64,000 nt of DNA from Choanephora cucurbitarum (Eukaryota > Mucoromycota > Mucoromycetes > Mucorales > Choanephoraceae): positions 248,001 to 312,000 of the forward strand of contig JAIWNI010000010.1 in NCBI GenBank assembly GCA_025331435.1. Reading direction: 5' to 3'. Position 1 is the first letter of the stretch. Each line of letters starts with the position of its first letter. The position numbers and the translations under genes were made by a program. The notes under the pieces were generated by a model. That model was given only the letters and a program-made list of their open reading frames with translations, was not told the origin of the DNA and did not search any database. This document shows, piece by piece, positions 1 through 13,371 of the stretch.

Positions 1-667
1 TTAACCTTTGATCTTTTAGCATACCGTATCGTCCAAAGTAAGGATCAGACTGATAATAGGATTGCGGGCCATCTTGATAGAAAGGATATGCGTTATATTG
101 TCTATGGTGTGGCATATAGTTGCTATTACTATTTCCATTATGGTTACCATAAGGATATGTATGTGGACCGTTTTGCTGATATTGATTATAGCCAACCAAG
201 TCGCTCATAGCATGAGTGGCAGCACCTGCCATAGCATCGATAAAAGGATACATCACATGATTTCTTATTCCTTCTTGCATATACCCATAAGGGCGATTCC
301 CTGAAGAAAAGAATTGACTCCCCGGTAAAGAGTTACGACGCTGGCGACGTGGTTCATCATACTGAGGTCTGAGAAAAGAAGACAAACTTCGAACCCGATT
401 TAGGCGATCAGGTTGATTTTGAAACAGCTTTGTTTGATCCTCCATGTAATGCCGGTGCTTTGAACGCTTCCAAAAAGAGCTTTTCTTCTGATGCTCATAA
501 TCTTGATGAGGTACCCCATTAACATCATTAAGCCAATTCCTAACCTGATCGTTTCTCTGCTGCCTCCAATTGACATCACTCGACCTCATAGCGTCGTCGT
601 AATCCGAGTATTGATCTTGGTTACTGTAGTGATGGCCAGTCAGATAATGCTTGATACTATTTAACAT
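1..667 (-). CDS. Q/Y/N-rich protein of unknown function, 3' end outside window
   Basis: Reading the minus strand from the ATG at 667-665, the frame stays open for 222 codons to the window edge with no stop, so the C-terminus is missing. The product begins MLNSIKHYLTG and is rich in Gln, Tyr, Asn, His and Arg. It has several Arg-rich patches (for example RRQRRNS near residue 120) and a tail of tyrosine-spaced low complexity. No catalytic motif, signal peptide or membrane segment is visible, and I do not recognise the family. The long open frame in AT-rich DNA and the reasonable codon use support a real gene. The composition suggests a disordered scaffold or RNA-associated protein, which is only an inference. 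Confidence 0.6.
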   Translation of the reverse strand, partial: MLNSIKHYLTGHHYSNQDQYSDYDDAMRSSDVNWRQQRNDQVRNWLNDVNGVPHQDYEHQKKSSFWKRSKHRHYMEDQTKLFQNQPDRLNRVRSLSSFLRPQYDEPRRQRRNSLPGSQFFSSGNRPYGYMQEGIRNHVMYPFIDAMAGAATHAMSDLVGYNQYQQNGPHTYPYGNHNGNSNSNYMPHHRQYNAYPFYQDGPQSYYQSDPYFGRYGMLKDQRL

Positions 668-3601
668 TTAAATTTATAAACCGATTGTTTTTGATGAAAA
701 GAATAAAACGAGAAAGGAAGAAAAAGAAAAGAAAAGCAATCTATATTTTTTCTTTAAGGTGATATCATGCACTTTTAGCTACTTGGTATGTGCGCATCGT
801 TTATGCTATTCATGGTAGGACAGCAACCAACGCCACAAGACTTCACGTAGATGCGATTCTTCAGCCAATCAGATACAAAAGGAAAAATTTGTACATTACA
901 CAGCTACCCAAGAAGGTCTAAGCACTTTTACGTTTCTTTCTGTCTAGCTGAACACAGAGGTGACAAAGAACTTGATATGAGGTATTAAGCTCTTATGACG
1001 TCTTTCTTACTCTTATTCTTGTAGTGGGGTTTTTATGCTCGTAAACAATCAGTTTAAATTGCTCATCATCCCCCTTCTCCTCTTTCCTCCCTTTTCAACG
1101 CTCACAAGACCATTTCAGGGCTTGTTCTGGTCTGAAGCAAGCCATGCTGTAGTTCAACATATTAATAGACATTATAGCTGTTTTGCGAAAGAGTTGAGCC
1201 GACGATTTATCTGAATCAAGTAAAAAAAAAGCAAGACCAAATTTCTGAGATATTTAAGAAGAACTTCTATTCATCATGGATGACTGATTAAGCCAAGTCA
1301 TTTGTGGTTGCTCATGTTCTGTTTGTGCTGATTGAATACTTGATAGTGTCAGCTTGTCTTAGACATTGTTGCTTCCTATCAGGACTCAATCAATTTTAGT
1401 TTATACTAGTCATATGCTGAGTCAACGAGAACTAAAGAGGCCTTTATCGATGATCAAATAAAGAGTCAAAAGGCCCACGCTTACAACAATAAAATCAGCT
1501 CATGATGTTTAGCAACAGCTAGTCTCTTCTAAAGTTAGAATACTGTAATTCTATTTACATCTAATTGTGGTCAATAAACATCATTCCCTTACTTGCATAT
1601 ATAGACGAATTAGCAGCAACACAATGTACTGGTGTAAGTCATATTAGATAATGACTGACAATCTATAATTATCTTTGAAAGTATTAGACTTTTGAATCTC
1701 AAGATATAATCGATTTCAAATCTAAAAATTCGTCTTAGCTGTCCAAAGTAACACCTGATAGTCATGACAACAAGGATATGCTCAGTTACTACCATACACG
1801 GCCATGATCCGCTCTATCCGAAACTTTTGACACATAAAAAACATAAGAGTATTGATTGAACAGAATGCCAATAAGCAATTGGAAATATGATTCTTTGTTT
1901 TATACAGCATCTCACTCATGAGATATTAATAGCTATAAACTGCTTCTTAAGAGAAGGTATGATAGTCTTAACAACAAACAGAATTTCTTAGATCTAATTT
2001 GAAGTTTAGCGATACATTCTTGCTAATCTTTACATAAAAAAGCAGTGTGACAACTAGGTCTATCTTATTTGCTAGAATCTTATTTCAGATCAAGAGGTAT
2101 AGGATCGATGCAATCTTCTGTGAAACACAGTTAAAGTGCTTACTTTTAAGCAATAGAACAGTAAAGAATAATTAATCCATTCGAATATTATTACAACATA
2201 CCACAGTCAAATCTTTGTTTAGCTACATTTGTATTGTACCATGTAATGGTTTTGAGCAAGAAAACGATAAACAAATGTCTAAATGTAATTTCAATTTCCT
2301 CAGGAGAACTCTTGAAAAATCTTGAAAAGGGTCATTGTTCAGTCTATTCTACAAAAGCTCGAGAACGTTTGAACTCGAAGTGGAGACGAATGGGGTCAGG
2401 CTATAAAGCAATCTAAGTGTGGTGCAACCCACCCTTGGAACAATACAGAAAAAACAATTCTTATTTTGTAGAGTATACATTATATGCTTCGTTTTATTGC
2501 CTTATTTTCTGGCACAATTGTTTAATCGGATTTGAACCTTACCCTGTTTGGTTTCTGTTCTTCCAATTGATAACTTGTAGCTGGCCTATGAATGCTAAAG
2601 AGCAGCTATGTATGTCTTCTTATGAGGCGAGCTGATGATGGCAGCTCAAAAATTTATCTTATCTTTGACTTGAATTTCCATATAACCGATGTTCCACGAG
2701 AACACCTAGGAGTGACAAGAAAAAAGAAATGCTGTTGTTCGGAGGCCATTATTCTGCGCTTTAATGAGTCTTTTTTTGAATTATATTTCGATAGATTCTG
2801 ATTTGAAACAAGTAATTAAAATTGCAGAAAATGTTTGTGAAGCTAAAAAAAAATCGCAAAAATAATAATGCCTAAATTCAGTTTTTCCAAGAGTGCTTCT
2901 TTTTGTTGCACAATAAATCATGCAAGACTTATAGCAGGCAAGGCTATTTAGTTTGAGGAAAGCAACACCATTCTCAACGGAATTGTGCTTATTCATTATT
3001 TTGTGAGCTAGCAACAGATATTTATTTTTAGTATACGTGCTCCATTTGTTTAAGCGATCATCCGAGCGAATGACATAAGCAAGCAAATAATCCAGAATTA
3101 TTCTGTGTTTCAAAACTTCTCCTTTTTACTGTTACCATTGAGAATGAGGATTTCTGAATCATGATGCTCTCGAAAAAAAACAAAGACTTTACAACTATTA
3201 CTTGGATACAGGAAAGCTAAATGGCTGTTTAGCTCTATGTTTCAAAACGGCATCGTTCGTACACAGTCTAAATTCCAATTTGTTTTTTTTATCAATCAAA
3301 GTTTCTTCTTCTTTTAGAATCTTTAAAACTTATTTCTTTTTTCTGACCTCTAGTAGTAGCGCGACTGCTTCTTATAGTATCAAGAAGTTTTTTCGATCTC
3401 TGATATGTTCCAGACCGATTACAAAACGTGAAGAATAGCTGTTGTATTATAATTGCATCATAAAAAGGAAAATCTGCAGATCTTGAACAGAATGATTATT
3501 AGTTTGGGGCTCCGATTTTTTACGCCGAAGTTTTAGTGTCTTCAGTGTTTGAGTTTTCAATCTTTTCTTTCGGTCCTTTATATCTTTGACTTGTTTTCCA
3601 A
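668..3601. other. gene-poor AT-rich stretch
   Basis: About 2.9 kb without a gene I can support. It holds the 5' flank of the leftward gene at its left end and the 5' flank of the zinc-finger gene at its right end. Open frames of 60-110 codons occur (for example 2234-2416 + and 2781-3113 -), but they show no recognisable motifs, no splice-consistent extension and no compositional contrast with the surroundings. No inverted-repeat-bounded element was seen. Confidence 0.5.
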
Positions 3602-4578
3602 ATGAATAAACCAAGCCTGCCTTCTATTCAGTTTCTTTTACAAGAAACCCCAGGTAAGCTAGCAGAATAGGCAGAAGTGAAAACAATAATAACTTTAGAG
3701 AATTAGGACCTCAGCAACAACCATTGACACAGCACAATAAGAAACATTATGGCCATCGAGCTTCTCGAAGTGTAAGCAGCCTTCCTCTTGAACTACAGAG
3801 TCTGTCGCTTCATACAATAGATGAGAAGCCATCTACCAGCCTCGTTCAGTCCAATATATACCAACCTAGACAGCCTTATAGCGGCACGCCTTTTCCTGTT
3901 ACTGAGAAGCCTCCTAGTTGGGCATTATCGGGTGATAGAGTACCAAACCCAACTAGCACACCCCCATTTAACAGACGACGGTCTGGGTTTCATGGAAGGT
4001 CTGTTTCTGAATTTACACTGCCTCCTTTGACTCCCAATCCTCCTTTATCACTGCCTGCTTTAAGCAACACTAGTCCACGCAATAGAACCCATCATCATCA
4101 CCGGCGTGCTGTTTCAGCGAACACCTTGGACTTTATGCTTAGCCCACCTCCTCTTCCATCCGTACGTGCTCATTCACACAGTCCTGAAGAAACACACTCT
4201 AGTCCGATGACACCCAACAGCACAAACCTAAATTTTTTCGATAAACTTGGCAAAGATCATCCAGGAAACGTCACCATGATAAACAACAATACCACTTCCA
4301 ATATAAACACAAACATCGTCGACACGACAACTCCAGCAGTAACAACAACTACTCCTGATCCATCTGGGCGATACACATGTCCTTATTGCTACAAGAAATT
4401 TTCAAGACCTTCCTCTTTACGTATACATACCTATTCGCACACTGGAGAGAAACCATTCGTATGTACTGAGCCTGGATGTGGTAGACATTTCAGTGTACAG
4501 AGTAACATGCGTCGCCACTTGCGTGTCCACCGGTTAGGACGTTCTGTAAATAATTCACTAAACACAACAGCAGAGTAA
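3602..4578 (+). CDS. C2H2 zinc-finger transcription factor (two fingers)
   Basis: Two exons, 3602-3653 and 3707-4578, are separated by a 53-nt GTAAGC..TTAG intron and give 307 aa. The ATG at 3602 is preferred to in-frame codons downstream because the splice joins cleanly to a coherent N-terminus (MNKPSLPSIQFLLQETPG). The first ~210 residues are Ser/Pro/Thr-rich and disordered. The last ~75 contain two tandem C2H2 fingers: CPYC-X12-H-X3-H, then C-X4-C with HX3H, joined by the classical TGEKPF linker. The second finger carries the GCGR-F-S-V-QSNMRRH signature common in fungal C2H2 regulators. It is probably a nuclear DNA-binding regulator; the target is unknown. Confidence 0.88.
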
Positions 4579-6003
4579 CAAAAACGATTGCTGATAAGCA
4601 AAAATAACCAACGTTACGGTTAGCTTATATTTTGTATTTACAAACATGTACCAAAGAATAAACCAAATGATCTGCATTCATATGCAATTGCGCATGTATG
4701 TACACACTATAGCCTGTATGAATACAGTTGGCTCTTTATGCTACACAACTTTTTTTTCTTTACCTACGATCACAAAAGACAAAACGAAAAAAAAATGAGG
4801 CCATTCTTGTTCCGCTCAATTAGCATGATAAAGCTACAGCTTGTACTACACATTTCAGTTTCACACTGGCAGATGGAAATTGTGACAAATACCTGCAGAG
4901 AGATACAAAAGAACTGCGCATATAACAGTCATGTATGTATGTATGTTCAAGCTGTTTGTCGTTGCATTAATTAATATTATTATAGGTTTTTTTTTTCAAT
5001 TTAATTGTTCATTGATAAACCTAGTTAGGTGTCACAGTGTAAGGGGTATCTTCTGCTGCAAAAGGCATAATTAACAACAGTTTGGCAAAACTCATTGCGT
5101 TATCAAACAAATTGGCAAGTACAAATGCCTTAGAGGCGAAGAATTACGAATGAATTATAAAAGAAAAGCCTATTGGCCTTAGCTGGCCACCTGCAAAACG
5201 AATTAGCCATCAAAACATACACTTATATACAAAAAAAAAGAAAGAAAGGATGTTCTTGTTTAGAAACACCCAATCGAAGTGTAAACTGTAACAATTTTTT
5301 AGGTGAACAGATAGCGAACAAAGTAAAAAGAAAGGTATATATGATTTGTTTGTAATAAATGTATAGTTTGATCACTCGTCAAGCCTAAATGCTAATAATA
5401 CAGTGTCAGAAGAATATTCCATATTTCAACTTGAAATGTGGAAGTCCGAACATGAAACGATTCATGTGCAAACGAGCCTTTTTCTTTAAGAAAAAAAAAG
5501 TTGATGTTGTTCTTTGAGCTAGTGCCAGAAGATCAACTAGCGTTTTGTTATTATCATGCAAGAACAGATGACTGAGCTAGATTACGATATGCGGTTTATT
5601 GATTAACGTAGGAGGATCAAGATGCTTTACCTTGGAACTATAGCAGTTGTTGGGTTTAAAGTGTATATTTTCTCTTTGCTTATTTACCTAGAAACAAGCC
5701 AACTTTTTATTCAGATAAACGTGCATCTAGCAATATATATCGTAGTTGCTTTGTAGATAACCAATCGCTTTGTTGTACAGAGCTTTTAGACTCAGCAGAC
5801 AAAAGGTTTTCCTTTTACATGGATTTAGTAAATCAGCATAAAAAGTCTAATTTAAGGGAATTCATGGGTTTCTATTATACATTTATATATGTCAATTTTT
5901 ATTTTCACAGAGTTTTAGGTGCTTTTTTTTTCTTTTTCGTTTCCGCATTTTATTAATTTGTATTTCTTTTCATTATCTTATTCTTTTTTGTATATAGTAT
6001 AAA
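4579..6003. other. intergenic region between zinc-finger gene and NMA111-like gene
   Basis: 1.4 kb of AT-rich sequence with poly-A/poly-T runs. It includes the presumed 3' UTR of the zinc-finger gene and, at its right end, a T-rich tract followed by TATATAGTATAAA just before the next start codon, plausibly the promoter and 5' leader of the protease gene. The short open frames at 4738-4974 and 5173-5355 show no features of real genes. Confidence 0.5.
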
Positions 6004-9000
6004 ATGGACGATTCTCAACACCCTCTTGTTGTATCCACACCACCTTTGCGCGGTCCTGTCGAGTCTCCAGCACCTGCAGAAGCAGGTGATATGGCTACAA
6101 ATCTAAAGCCTCATAGAGGCAGCATGTCTCTTGCCACTACACAGTTCGAGCAGCAAGCACCTGTTGATAGCAGAGCATTGCGTGGAAGATCTAAATCCAT
6201 TGCTTTTGGGGCTCATGCATGGAATCCTCGTCCTCCAATGGACTACTTCTCACCTGCCAATACTTCAGGAGTTCCTTATAAAGCCAGATCTTGGGAGCCT
6301 ACTCTAGAAAAGGCCATCCGTGCAATCGTCTCAATCAAAGCAAGTCATGTTCGAAGCTTTGATACAGAAACATCAGGTAGAGGTTAAAAGAAACATGTTA
6401 TCGGCAAAATAGCTCACATATTTTTTTAGGTGGATATACTGCTACAGGGTTTATTGTAGATGCCAAACGTGGTATTATCTTAACAAACCGCCATGTTGTT
6501 TCGCCTGCTCCTATCGTTGCTCAAGCCGTATTAACGAATTATGAAGAAGTGGATCTTAAGCCAGTATACCGTGACCCAGTCCATGACTTTGGCTTTATGC
6601 AAGTATGTAAAGAAATTTTTTTGTTTATCTCATTCTCCTAATTTTCTTAATTTGACTTGCCTTATTATAGTTTGACCCCACTCGCATTAAATTTATGGAG
6701 TTGGAAGAAATTGAGCTTAGCCCAGAAAGAGCTAAAGTTGGTTTAGATATTCGTGTTGTTGGGTAAGATTATCGAAATTTTAGCTCACTTAATGAATCTC
6801 CGCACTAAAACAGTTTATATGCAACAAAACAAAAATTTTAGTAACGACGCAGGTGAAAAATTAAGTATTTTGGCTGGTACATTGGCTAGACTTGATAGAA
6901 GAGCACCAGAATACGGTGTAGGCGAATACAACGACTTCAATACATTCTACCTTCAAGCAGCCTCCGGAACGAGTGGTGGATCATCCGGTAGTCCTGTATT
7001 AGATATTGATGGCCATGCTGTTGCTCTTAATGCAGGTGGTGCTAGTCGCGCGTCGTCTTCTTACTATCTGCCACTTGATCGAGTCAAACGTGCCCTCAAA
7101 TACATTCAAGCTGGAAAGCCAGTACCTCGTGGTACTCTTCAGACTGAATTTGAGTATTTGCCTTACAACGAAGTACGCCGTTTAGGTCTTAAGGCATCTA
7201 TTGAAGAGAAAGTACGCAACAAATTCCCTGAGGAGACGGGTATGCTCGTTGTTCGATCATTGCTGCCCAAAGGTCCTGCCGATAATATTCTTGTTCCGGG
7301 AGATATCATTATCGGTTGTAACGGCAAGATGGTACCGCACTTTATTGCCCTTTTCGAAATATTGGATGATATGGTTGGAAAGGAAATTTCTTTGACGATC
7401 AGCCGTGGTAAAAAGGTACAAGAAGTTAAAGTGATTGTACAAGACTTGCATTCTATCACGCCTAATCGCTTTGTGGAAATCGGTGGTGGTGTTGTTCATG
7501 AACTCTCTTATCAACTGGCAAAGTCTTACTCCCAACCTACTAGCGGTGTATATGTGGCTACCTCAGGACATATGCTAGCAAGTGCAAGCGCTTGGCGTAA
7601 AAGTATTATTGTGAGTGTCAACAACATCCCTACACCTAACTTAGATGCTTTTATTGAGGCAATGAAGAGCCTTCCAGATGGTGCACGTGTACCTATTAGG
7701 TAAGTGATGACAACACTACTCAAACATAGGCTTGTGTGTGTAATTAACGCTGCTCATTATAGATTCTATGCTCTACATAAAGCTTATAAAGACAAAGTGA
7801 TGATTATGCATGTTGATCGACATTGGCATAAGTTTAGAATTGCTGTACGAAATGGTAAGAACAGTGATGAATAGCAAATTCTTGTTGAATTACTAATCCT
7901 TACAAACAAACGAAAACATAAGACGTCAGCGGTTTATGGGACTATACTGACATGCCATCGCCTCCCCAAAAGATCCCTTATACGCCCTCATCCGCTAGCT
8001 TCCCTCGTCTAGATCCTTCTTTGACGTTGGCCGAGAAACTTATGCCTTCATTTGTTGCTATTGATTTTTACCTTCCCTATCTCGTGGATGGCATGAAAGC
8101 TACTCAGTTTTATGGCACTGGTTTTATCGTATCCACTAATCCACCACTAATTGTCTGTGACCGTGATACAATTCCAATAGGTCTAGGTGACATCTTTATT
8201 ACCTTTGCCAATTCAATAATTATTCCTGGCCGTCTACTTTTCTTACATCCATTCTACAATTATGTCATTTTGACGTATGATCCTAAACTGATTGGAGACA
8301 CACCTGTCAAACCAATTGAATTTAGCGAAAAAGAGTTGAACCAGGGAGATGAAGCCAATTTTATTGGTATTGGTAGCGATCATTCTGTTATCATGAAGAA
8401 GACAACAGTGTCTTCTGTATCTAACATTGGTACTCGAGAATGCTCTCCTCCTCGTTGGCGTGCTATGAATGTTGAAGGCATCAAGATCGATGATTCATCT
8501 AATTCTCAAGGTGGTCTTATTACTGATGACAATGGTTTAGTGCACGCTCTTTGGATCAGCTATTCATCTCAGAATGAAAAAGGAAAAGACGTTTCTTTTA
8601 TGTCAGGATTGTTAGCATCACTAGTTAAGCCTACAATTGATCAATTCCTCAACAATGGTGACAAGATCGTTTTCAAGGGCCTTGATGTCGAATTGTGGAC
8701 AATGCGTATTGCTGCTGCTCGTACACTTGGCCTCTCTGATGAATGGGTAAAGAAGATTGAGGAAAGCGGCGCTACACGCCATACTCTTTTATACGTGCTT
8801 AATGTACTTGATGAAAGAAGCCCTTGCGCCAAAGTTCTCAATGTAGGCGATGTTATTCTAAGTCTTAATGGAAAATTGGTTACCCGAATGTCTCATTTGA
8901 TGCATGTGAACCAGCAAGACAATGTCGATATGGTTATTTTGCGAGATGGCAAAGAAATGAATGTCACTGTTCCTTTAAGCGAGTTCAGCGGATATGAGAC

Positions 9001-9499
9001 AACACGTGTGATTGGATGGCAAGGTGCACTCATTCAGAAGCCATACAAATCAGTACTGGAACAAGTTCGCAATGTGCCTGTTGGTGTTTATGTGTCTTGC
9101 ACATTGTATGGTTCTCCTGCATCCAATGTACTTCGCCCAGGTGTTTGGATTGTAGAAGTGCAAGGCAAGCCAGTGAAAGATCTCGATTCATTCTTGGAAG
9201 TAGTTCATGAATATGAAGCCGAAGCATGTCGTCGTCGTAGATCTAGTTACATCCCTCCTATTCGTCGAACTTCCAAAGACAATGATGTCAGAGAAGAAGA
9301 AAACGCTGCTATAGTACCCGAATTTAGCGACGAAGATGAAGATGATGACAACGATGAAGGTTACATTCGAATCAAAACTGTCAGTAGAAATGAAACAGTG
9401 CGTGTTGTGGCTGTCAAGATTGATCTTCATTATTGGGATTCTTGGCAACTTGTTCGAGATGATCAGTCTGTCTCAGGCTGGAGCGCACATAATGCCTAA
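6004..9499 (+). CDS. NMA111: Nma111/HtrA2-like nuclear serine protease
   Basis: Six exons (6004-6376, 6430-6602, 6671-6762, 6842-7699, 7763-7854, 7923-9499) give 1054 aa, close to the ~1000 aa of fungal Nma111. The first trypsin-like domain has a full triad: His in TNRHVVSP, Asp in VHDFGFMQ and Ser in GSSGSPV. PDZ-like segments follow ([19 protein letters not shown]). The second half repeats the protease-PDZ layout but is degenerate: the His position reads CDRDTI and the Ser motif is replaced by SSNSQGGL, as expected for this family. The C-terminus has an acidic run ([14 protein letters not shown]). Family members are nuclear HtrA-type proteases linked to programmed cell death and heat tolerance. 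That role is taken from the family and not shown here. Confidence 0.93.
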
Positions 9500-9635
9500 G
9501 TTTTGTATATTTCCCTTTTATAACATATAGCCTCTTCCTTTTATAAATAAAGCATCTATTCTACATGAGCTGGTTTCTAAAATCTGCATATGAATCGTTG
9601 TGTACCTTTTTCTTTTTGTTTTTATTTAATCAATA

Positions 9636-12600
9636 ATGACCAGTGAAGACGATCCAGATTCTTATTTGATCGAGTCTAGTGTGCCTGATGTTCGAGCCTT
9701 TGAGCAAAAGACGCGGTAAAGACACCTCAACTACTCGATGATTGTACGCGCTGACCAACAGTTATTTAGAAATGCGATCGAAACACAAAAGAAAGAGTTG
9801 CGAGCCATGGTTGGGTAAAGTTGACAATCTTTTCACAATCTCCATCTAGCGGTTGACACACTTTCAATGTTTAGAGACAAGTACCAAGATCTGATCTCAG
9901 CAGCTGACACTATCATTACTATGAGTAAAAATGCTCAAGCTATTCAAACAAATTTTGAGCGAATGCAATCTACATATGATGTTGAATCAATAAAGCAGAA
10001 TGCAAAGAAGCAAGTCAAGTTACAGGACGGAAAGAGCAATCATAGTGAGTAGTTTGATATGGTGCAGACAATAGAAACTGAAGATTTTTCTGTCTTTGTG
10101 TGTATGTGCCTAAGTTATAGCAGACACAAAGCGCCGATATGTTTATTGTATTGGTGCTCTTGTCAAATCATTGGCTGATGTACCCGAGCAGATTTGGCAT
10201 GCAATGGAAAACCATCAGTATCTCCATGCCAGTCGATTATTTGTTCTAGCTCAACAAGTACACAACTATTTAGGGGAGGAAAAGGAAAAGGCAATTATTG
10301 ATATAGATCTTGCTTTCCCTGTCATCCAGAGACAATGGGATGCAGTGAGTGCATTTAAAATGCAAATTGTACAGCGATCTGTACACTATCTAAGTGTTTC
10401 AAAACAATCGCCAGAGGTGAGCTTTGACGTAATTGACAGATGAATAGTGTAAACTGAGTGCACAAGTCTTCTTTCTGAATTAGAATATGGCAGAAATCAT
10501 GATTGGATTAATGCTACTCGATAACATGTCTTATACAGATGTACTAGAAAAGCTTTTAGAAACGAGGCTCAATCTCATCAAAGACATCATTGAGTGCTAC
10601 ATGAAAAGCTCGGATAGTCTAGTACATCGTTTGATACATCAACTCAAAGAGGTAGCACTTGTCTTCAAAACCACAGTAGTACAAATAGTAAGTATATTTG
10701 TACTATTGGAGGATGATCGCCAAAAACCTATGATCGAGTCTTATGTCAACTCTTTTAAACAAACATTCTTGATACCTTCAAGTTGCAATACTGAGACATC
10801 TATTAGTCAGTCTGCTATCACTCGACTCTTCTCTCCCAGTTCAAATATTCATTTGATTGTGCGTTTCCTGCCTGAATCTATACAACAATATTTGCCGCAG
10901 TTTGACCCCTCAACAATGCCTTCAATCGAAGATATAAGGCAGTCAACAGATGGCTGGATAAGTAGTGTTGAGCACTATTTACACCACCATCTCGACAAAA
11001 GATTGCAGGCTGTTGATAAACATTCTGATCTAGTGCAAATTCGTACAAAAATATGGGAAGCCCTAAGAGAAGATGAGATGGCAAAAGACAAGAAAAACAA
11101 ATGGCGTACGGCGAATCAAGCTGTACTAACATCTTCTTATTCTGTCTGGAACAATCTTTACCGTGGCTCTTTCAATCGACACACAAAACTCCTAATCGAC
11201 AACTCACTTCAACAGCTAGTCAACCAACCAGGATCTACTATTTGGAATTCACTCGTTAATCCAAAGACACTTAATCCCCAAAAGGATCTTTCAGTAACAA
11301 TGCATGTTTGGCCAGACTTAAACAGCAAGCATCAAACTGCATTTGTCTTGCCTAATCTTTCATCAGCTCAGGAGATAAGATCATTTAAGACTTCTTTAAC
11401 AGAGACAGTTCATGATCGAACAAGTAGCCTCTCCCTGCTTCAAAACGAGTTTGATATGATTTTGTCAGATATCACAAAAGACGTTAAGAGCTATTTGATG
11501 AACGACAGTAATATGAATGATGAATGTTTCCATGTCAAAAAGTAAGGCGTCTTATAAGATTGCATTTGAAGTAGCACATTTTGAACTCACTTGTCTATAG
11601 CGATACCAATATGATCAAAAATTATTTTGAGGACAAATGCTTTGAAACTGTTCAGTCATACTCTAGAGAAGTAAATGTCTTGCTTAAGCGTATTGCCGGA
11701 TGGACTGACCATGAGACGGGTAAGATATATTTTTGATATCGTTTGAGATAATGCAAACTAATCAATTCAAACTAATCAAGCAAACGGTGCCTCTATTTTC
11801 TTGGGAAGACTCGTCAGAAACATATGCCTCCTTTCAAAGGAGCTACCAAATGCTCTGTCTATCTCTATTGATGCACCGCCTACTTTTGAACTTCGAAGTC
11901 GAATTGATCAAAGTAAGTAACATAGTAGTTTATGTGTCAGAAAAAATGAGTAGAATAACCATCTTACGCATAACTTCTCTCCGTTTTCTCTCTTTCCTAG
12001 ATCCAAAATACTCTCAAGCTCAAAAAATATTTACAGATACCTTCCATGATTCGCATAATATATGGCTTGATTACTTACAAAAGAAATATGCTGAAGATCT
12101 TGAAAAGACACTACTTTCAACTAAATGGAATGATCAGTGTCCAGCTCAATTAGTTTGGGATAGTATGTATTTCATTTCTGTTTTTTATTTTCTAAACTAA
12201 CAAACTTATTTTGAAGATGTTGAAGCAGACATAAGGTTACCTGTGCAATCTACAAATTCTATTGCAAGAGGTCTGTACAATATTTGCGAAGAATTGCAAC
12301 GTTTCAACAGCACACTCTTAGACAAAGTAAGCTGCTCTAAAACTCGAGTTTGTTTGAACAAAGCCAGACACACTTACCTTCATTTTCCGCAGACTATTAT
12401 GACAAACATTCGGCAGAAATTACAAGATACAGTGAATCAAGTATATGAGAGTTGTATTCGCCAAGTAGAATTAACTGAGAATGGGGCTCTTCAGCTCATG
12501 TTTGACTATCTATTTCTTTGTACAATCCTCCAACAAGACACAAAGCTAACAAACAATAATGTTGTTCAGTTCTTGAAGAGTCAGGTAAATTGGTCTCAAA

Positions 12601-12982
12601 CAGAGGGTAAAAAACAAAGAAAAACCATTAACGAAATTGTTCCCTAGATTGACCTCATTAACTGGGCAAGTTATGAACCTCATTTTAAGCCAAGTGTAAA
12701 CAAATTTTATATCAAGCAATCATTAATATTTGGTGTATTAACAAATGCTAACAACGAAACATACGAGCGGTAGGTTTGCATTCTTCTAATGATATAACAA
12801 ACAATACTCACTTTTTAATGTCTTTAAACGCTTTTATTCCTTGGTACAATAGAGCACGTAAAGTAATTTCTAGCCAACAACAAGGGCATCATAATGTATT
12901 GCCTTTGGCACCTCAGGCTCAAAGATTTACCTTACTTCCAATTGGGCATTTTGCTTCCTCCTCATCAATACGTACGCGATAG
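9636..12982 (+). CDS. COG1: COG complex subunit 1
   Basis: Twelve exons: 9636-9715, 9770-9814, 9875-10044, 10121-10416, 10484-11541, 11601-11719, 11781-11912, 12001-12162, 12217-12326, 12393-12584, 12648-12769, 12853-12982. They join in frame to 871 aa, the usual size for COG1. The N-terminus carries the diagnostic helix KKELRAMVG-DKYQDLISAADTI (split by an intron) of the COG1/Vps51-type coiled-coil family; most of the rest is predicted helical. The protein is a lobe A subunit of the conserved oligomeric Golgi tether used in retrograde intra-Golgi traffic. Two splicing ambiguities exist: a TAGCAG tandem acceptor at 10115-10123, and a 66-nt intron (12327-12392) that would also read through in frame. 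The gene starts 136 bp after the NMA111-like stop. Confidence 0.88.
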
Positions 12983-13149
12983 TTTATCGTAGACTCTAGT
13001 AATTCGTTTGTTTTGGTTCACATTTAAATCTCGATTCTTACAAATAAATGATCAAACCCAATCTTACTTCTTTTTTCTGACATTCAGACTCTTTGTCTTC
13101 CTTTTTTTCTACTTTATCCCTTTGATCTTTATCAACAGTTCAATCAAAA

Positions 13150-13371
13150 ATGAAAGCTCAGTCCATCCTCTTCTTTGTCCTTGTATCTGCCAGCGCTCTT
13201 TTGACACAGGCACAAACTCCTTATTCACTACACAACAGTAAGTAATTTCTTGAATTTGTGAACGAATTGACTGATTTTTTTATAGTGTGCTCTCAAAACT
13301 TGGTTTGTCCTCAAGGCACTGTTTGTCGCAAAACCACTGAAGATGTCTACGGTTACTGTGAAATGCCATAA
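13150..13371 (+). CDS. small secreted cysteine-rich peptide
   Basis: Two exons, 13150-13237 and 13286-13371, are separated by a 48-nt GTAAGT..TATAG intron and encode 57 aa. Residues 1-20 form a clear signal peptide (Lys near the N-terminus, hydrophobic SILFFVLVSASALL, then TQAQ as likely cleavage site). The mature ~37 residues hold four cysteines in the pattern C-X5-C-X5-C-X11-C, with CPQGTVC in the middle. This is typical of small secreted fungal proteins, but I do not recognise a named family. Its size and cysteine spacing allow two disulfides. It could be an effector-like, cell-wall-associated or antimicrobial peptide; nothing in the sequence decides between these. A pyrimidine-rich leader precedes the ATG. 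Confidence 0.78.
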
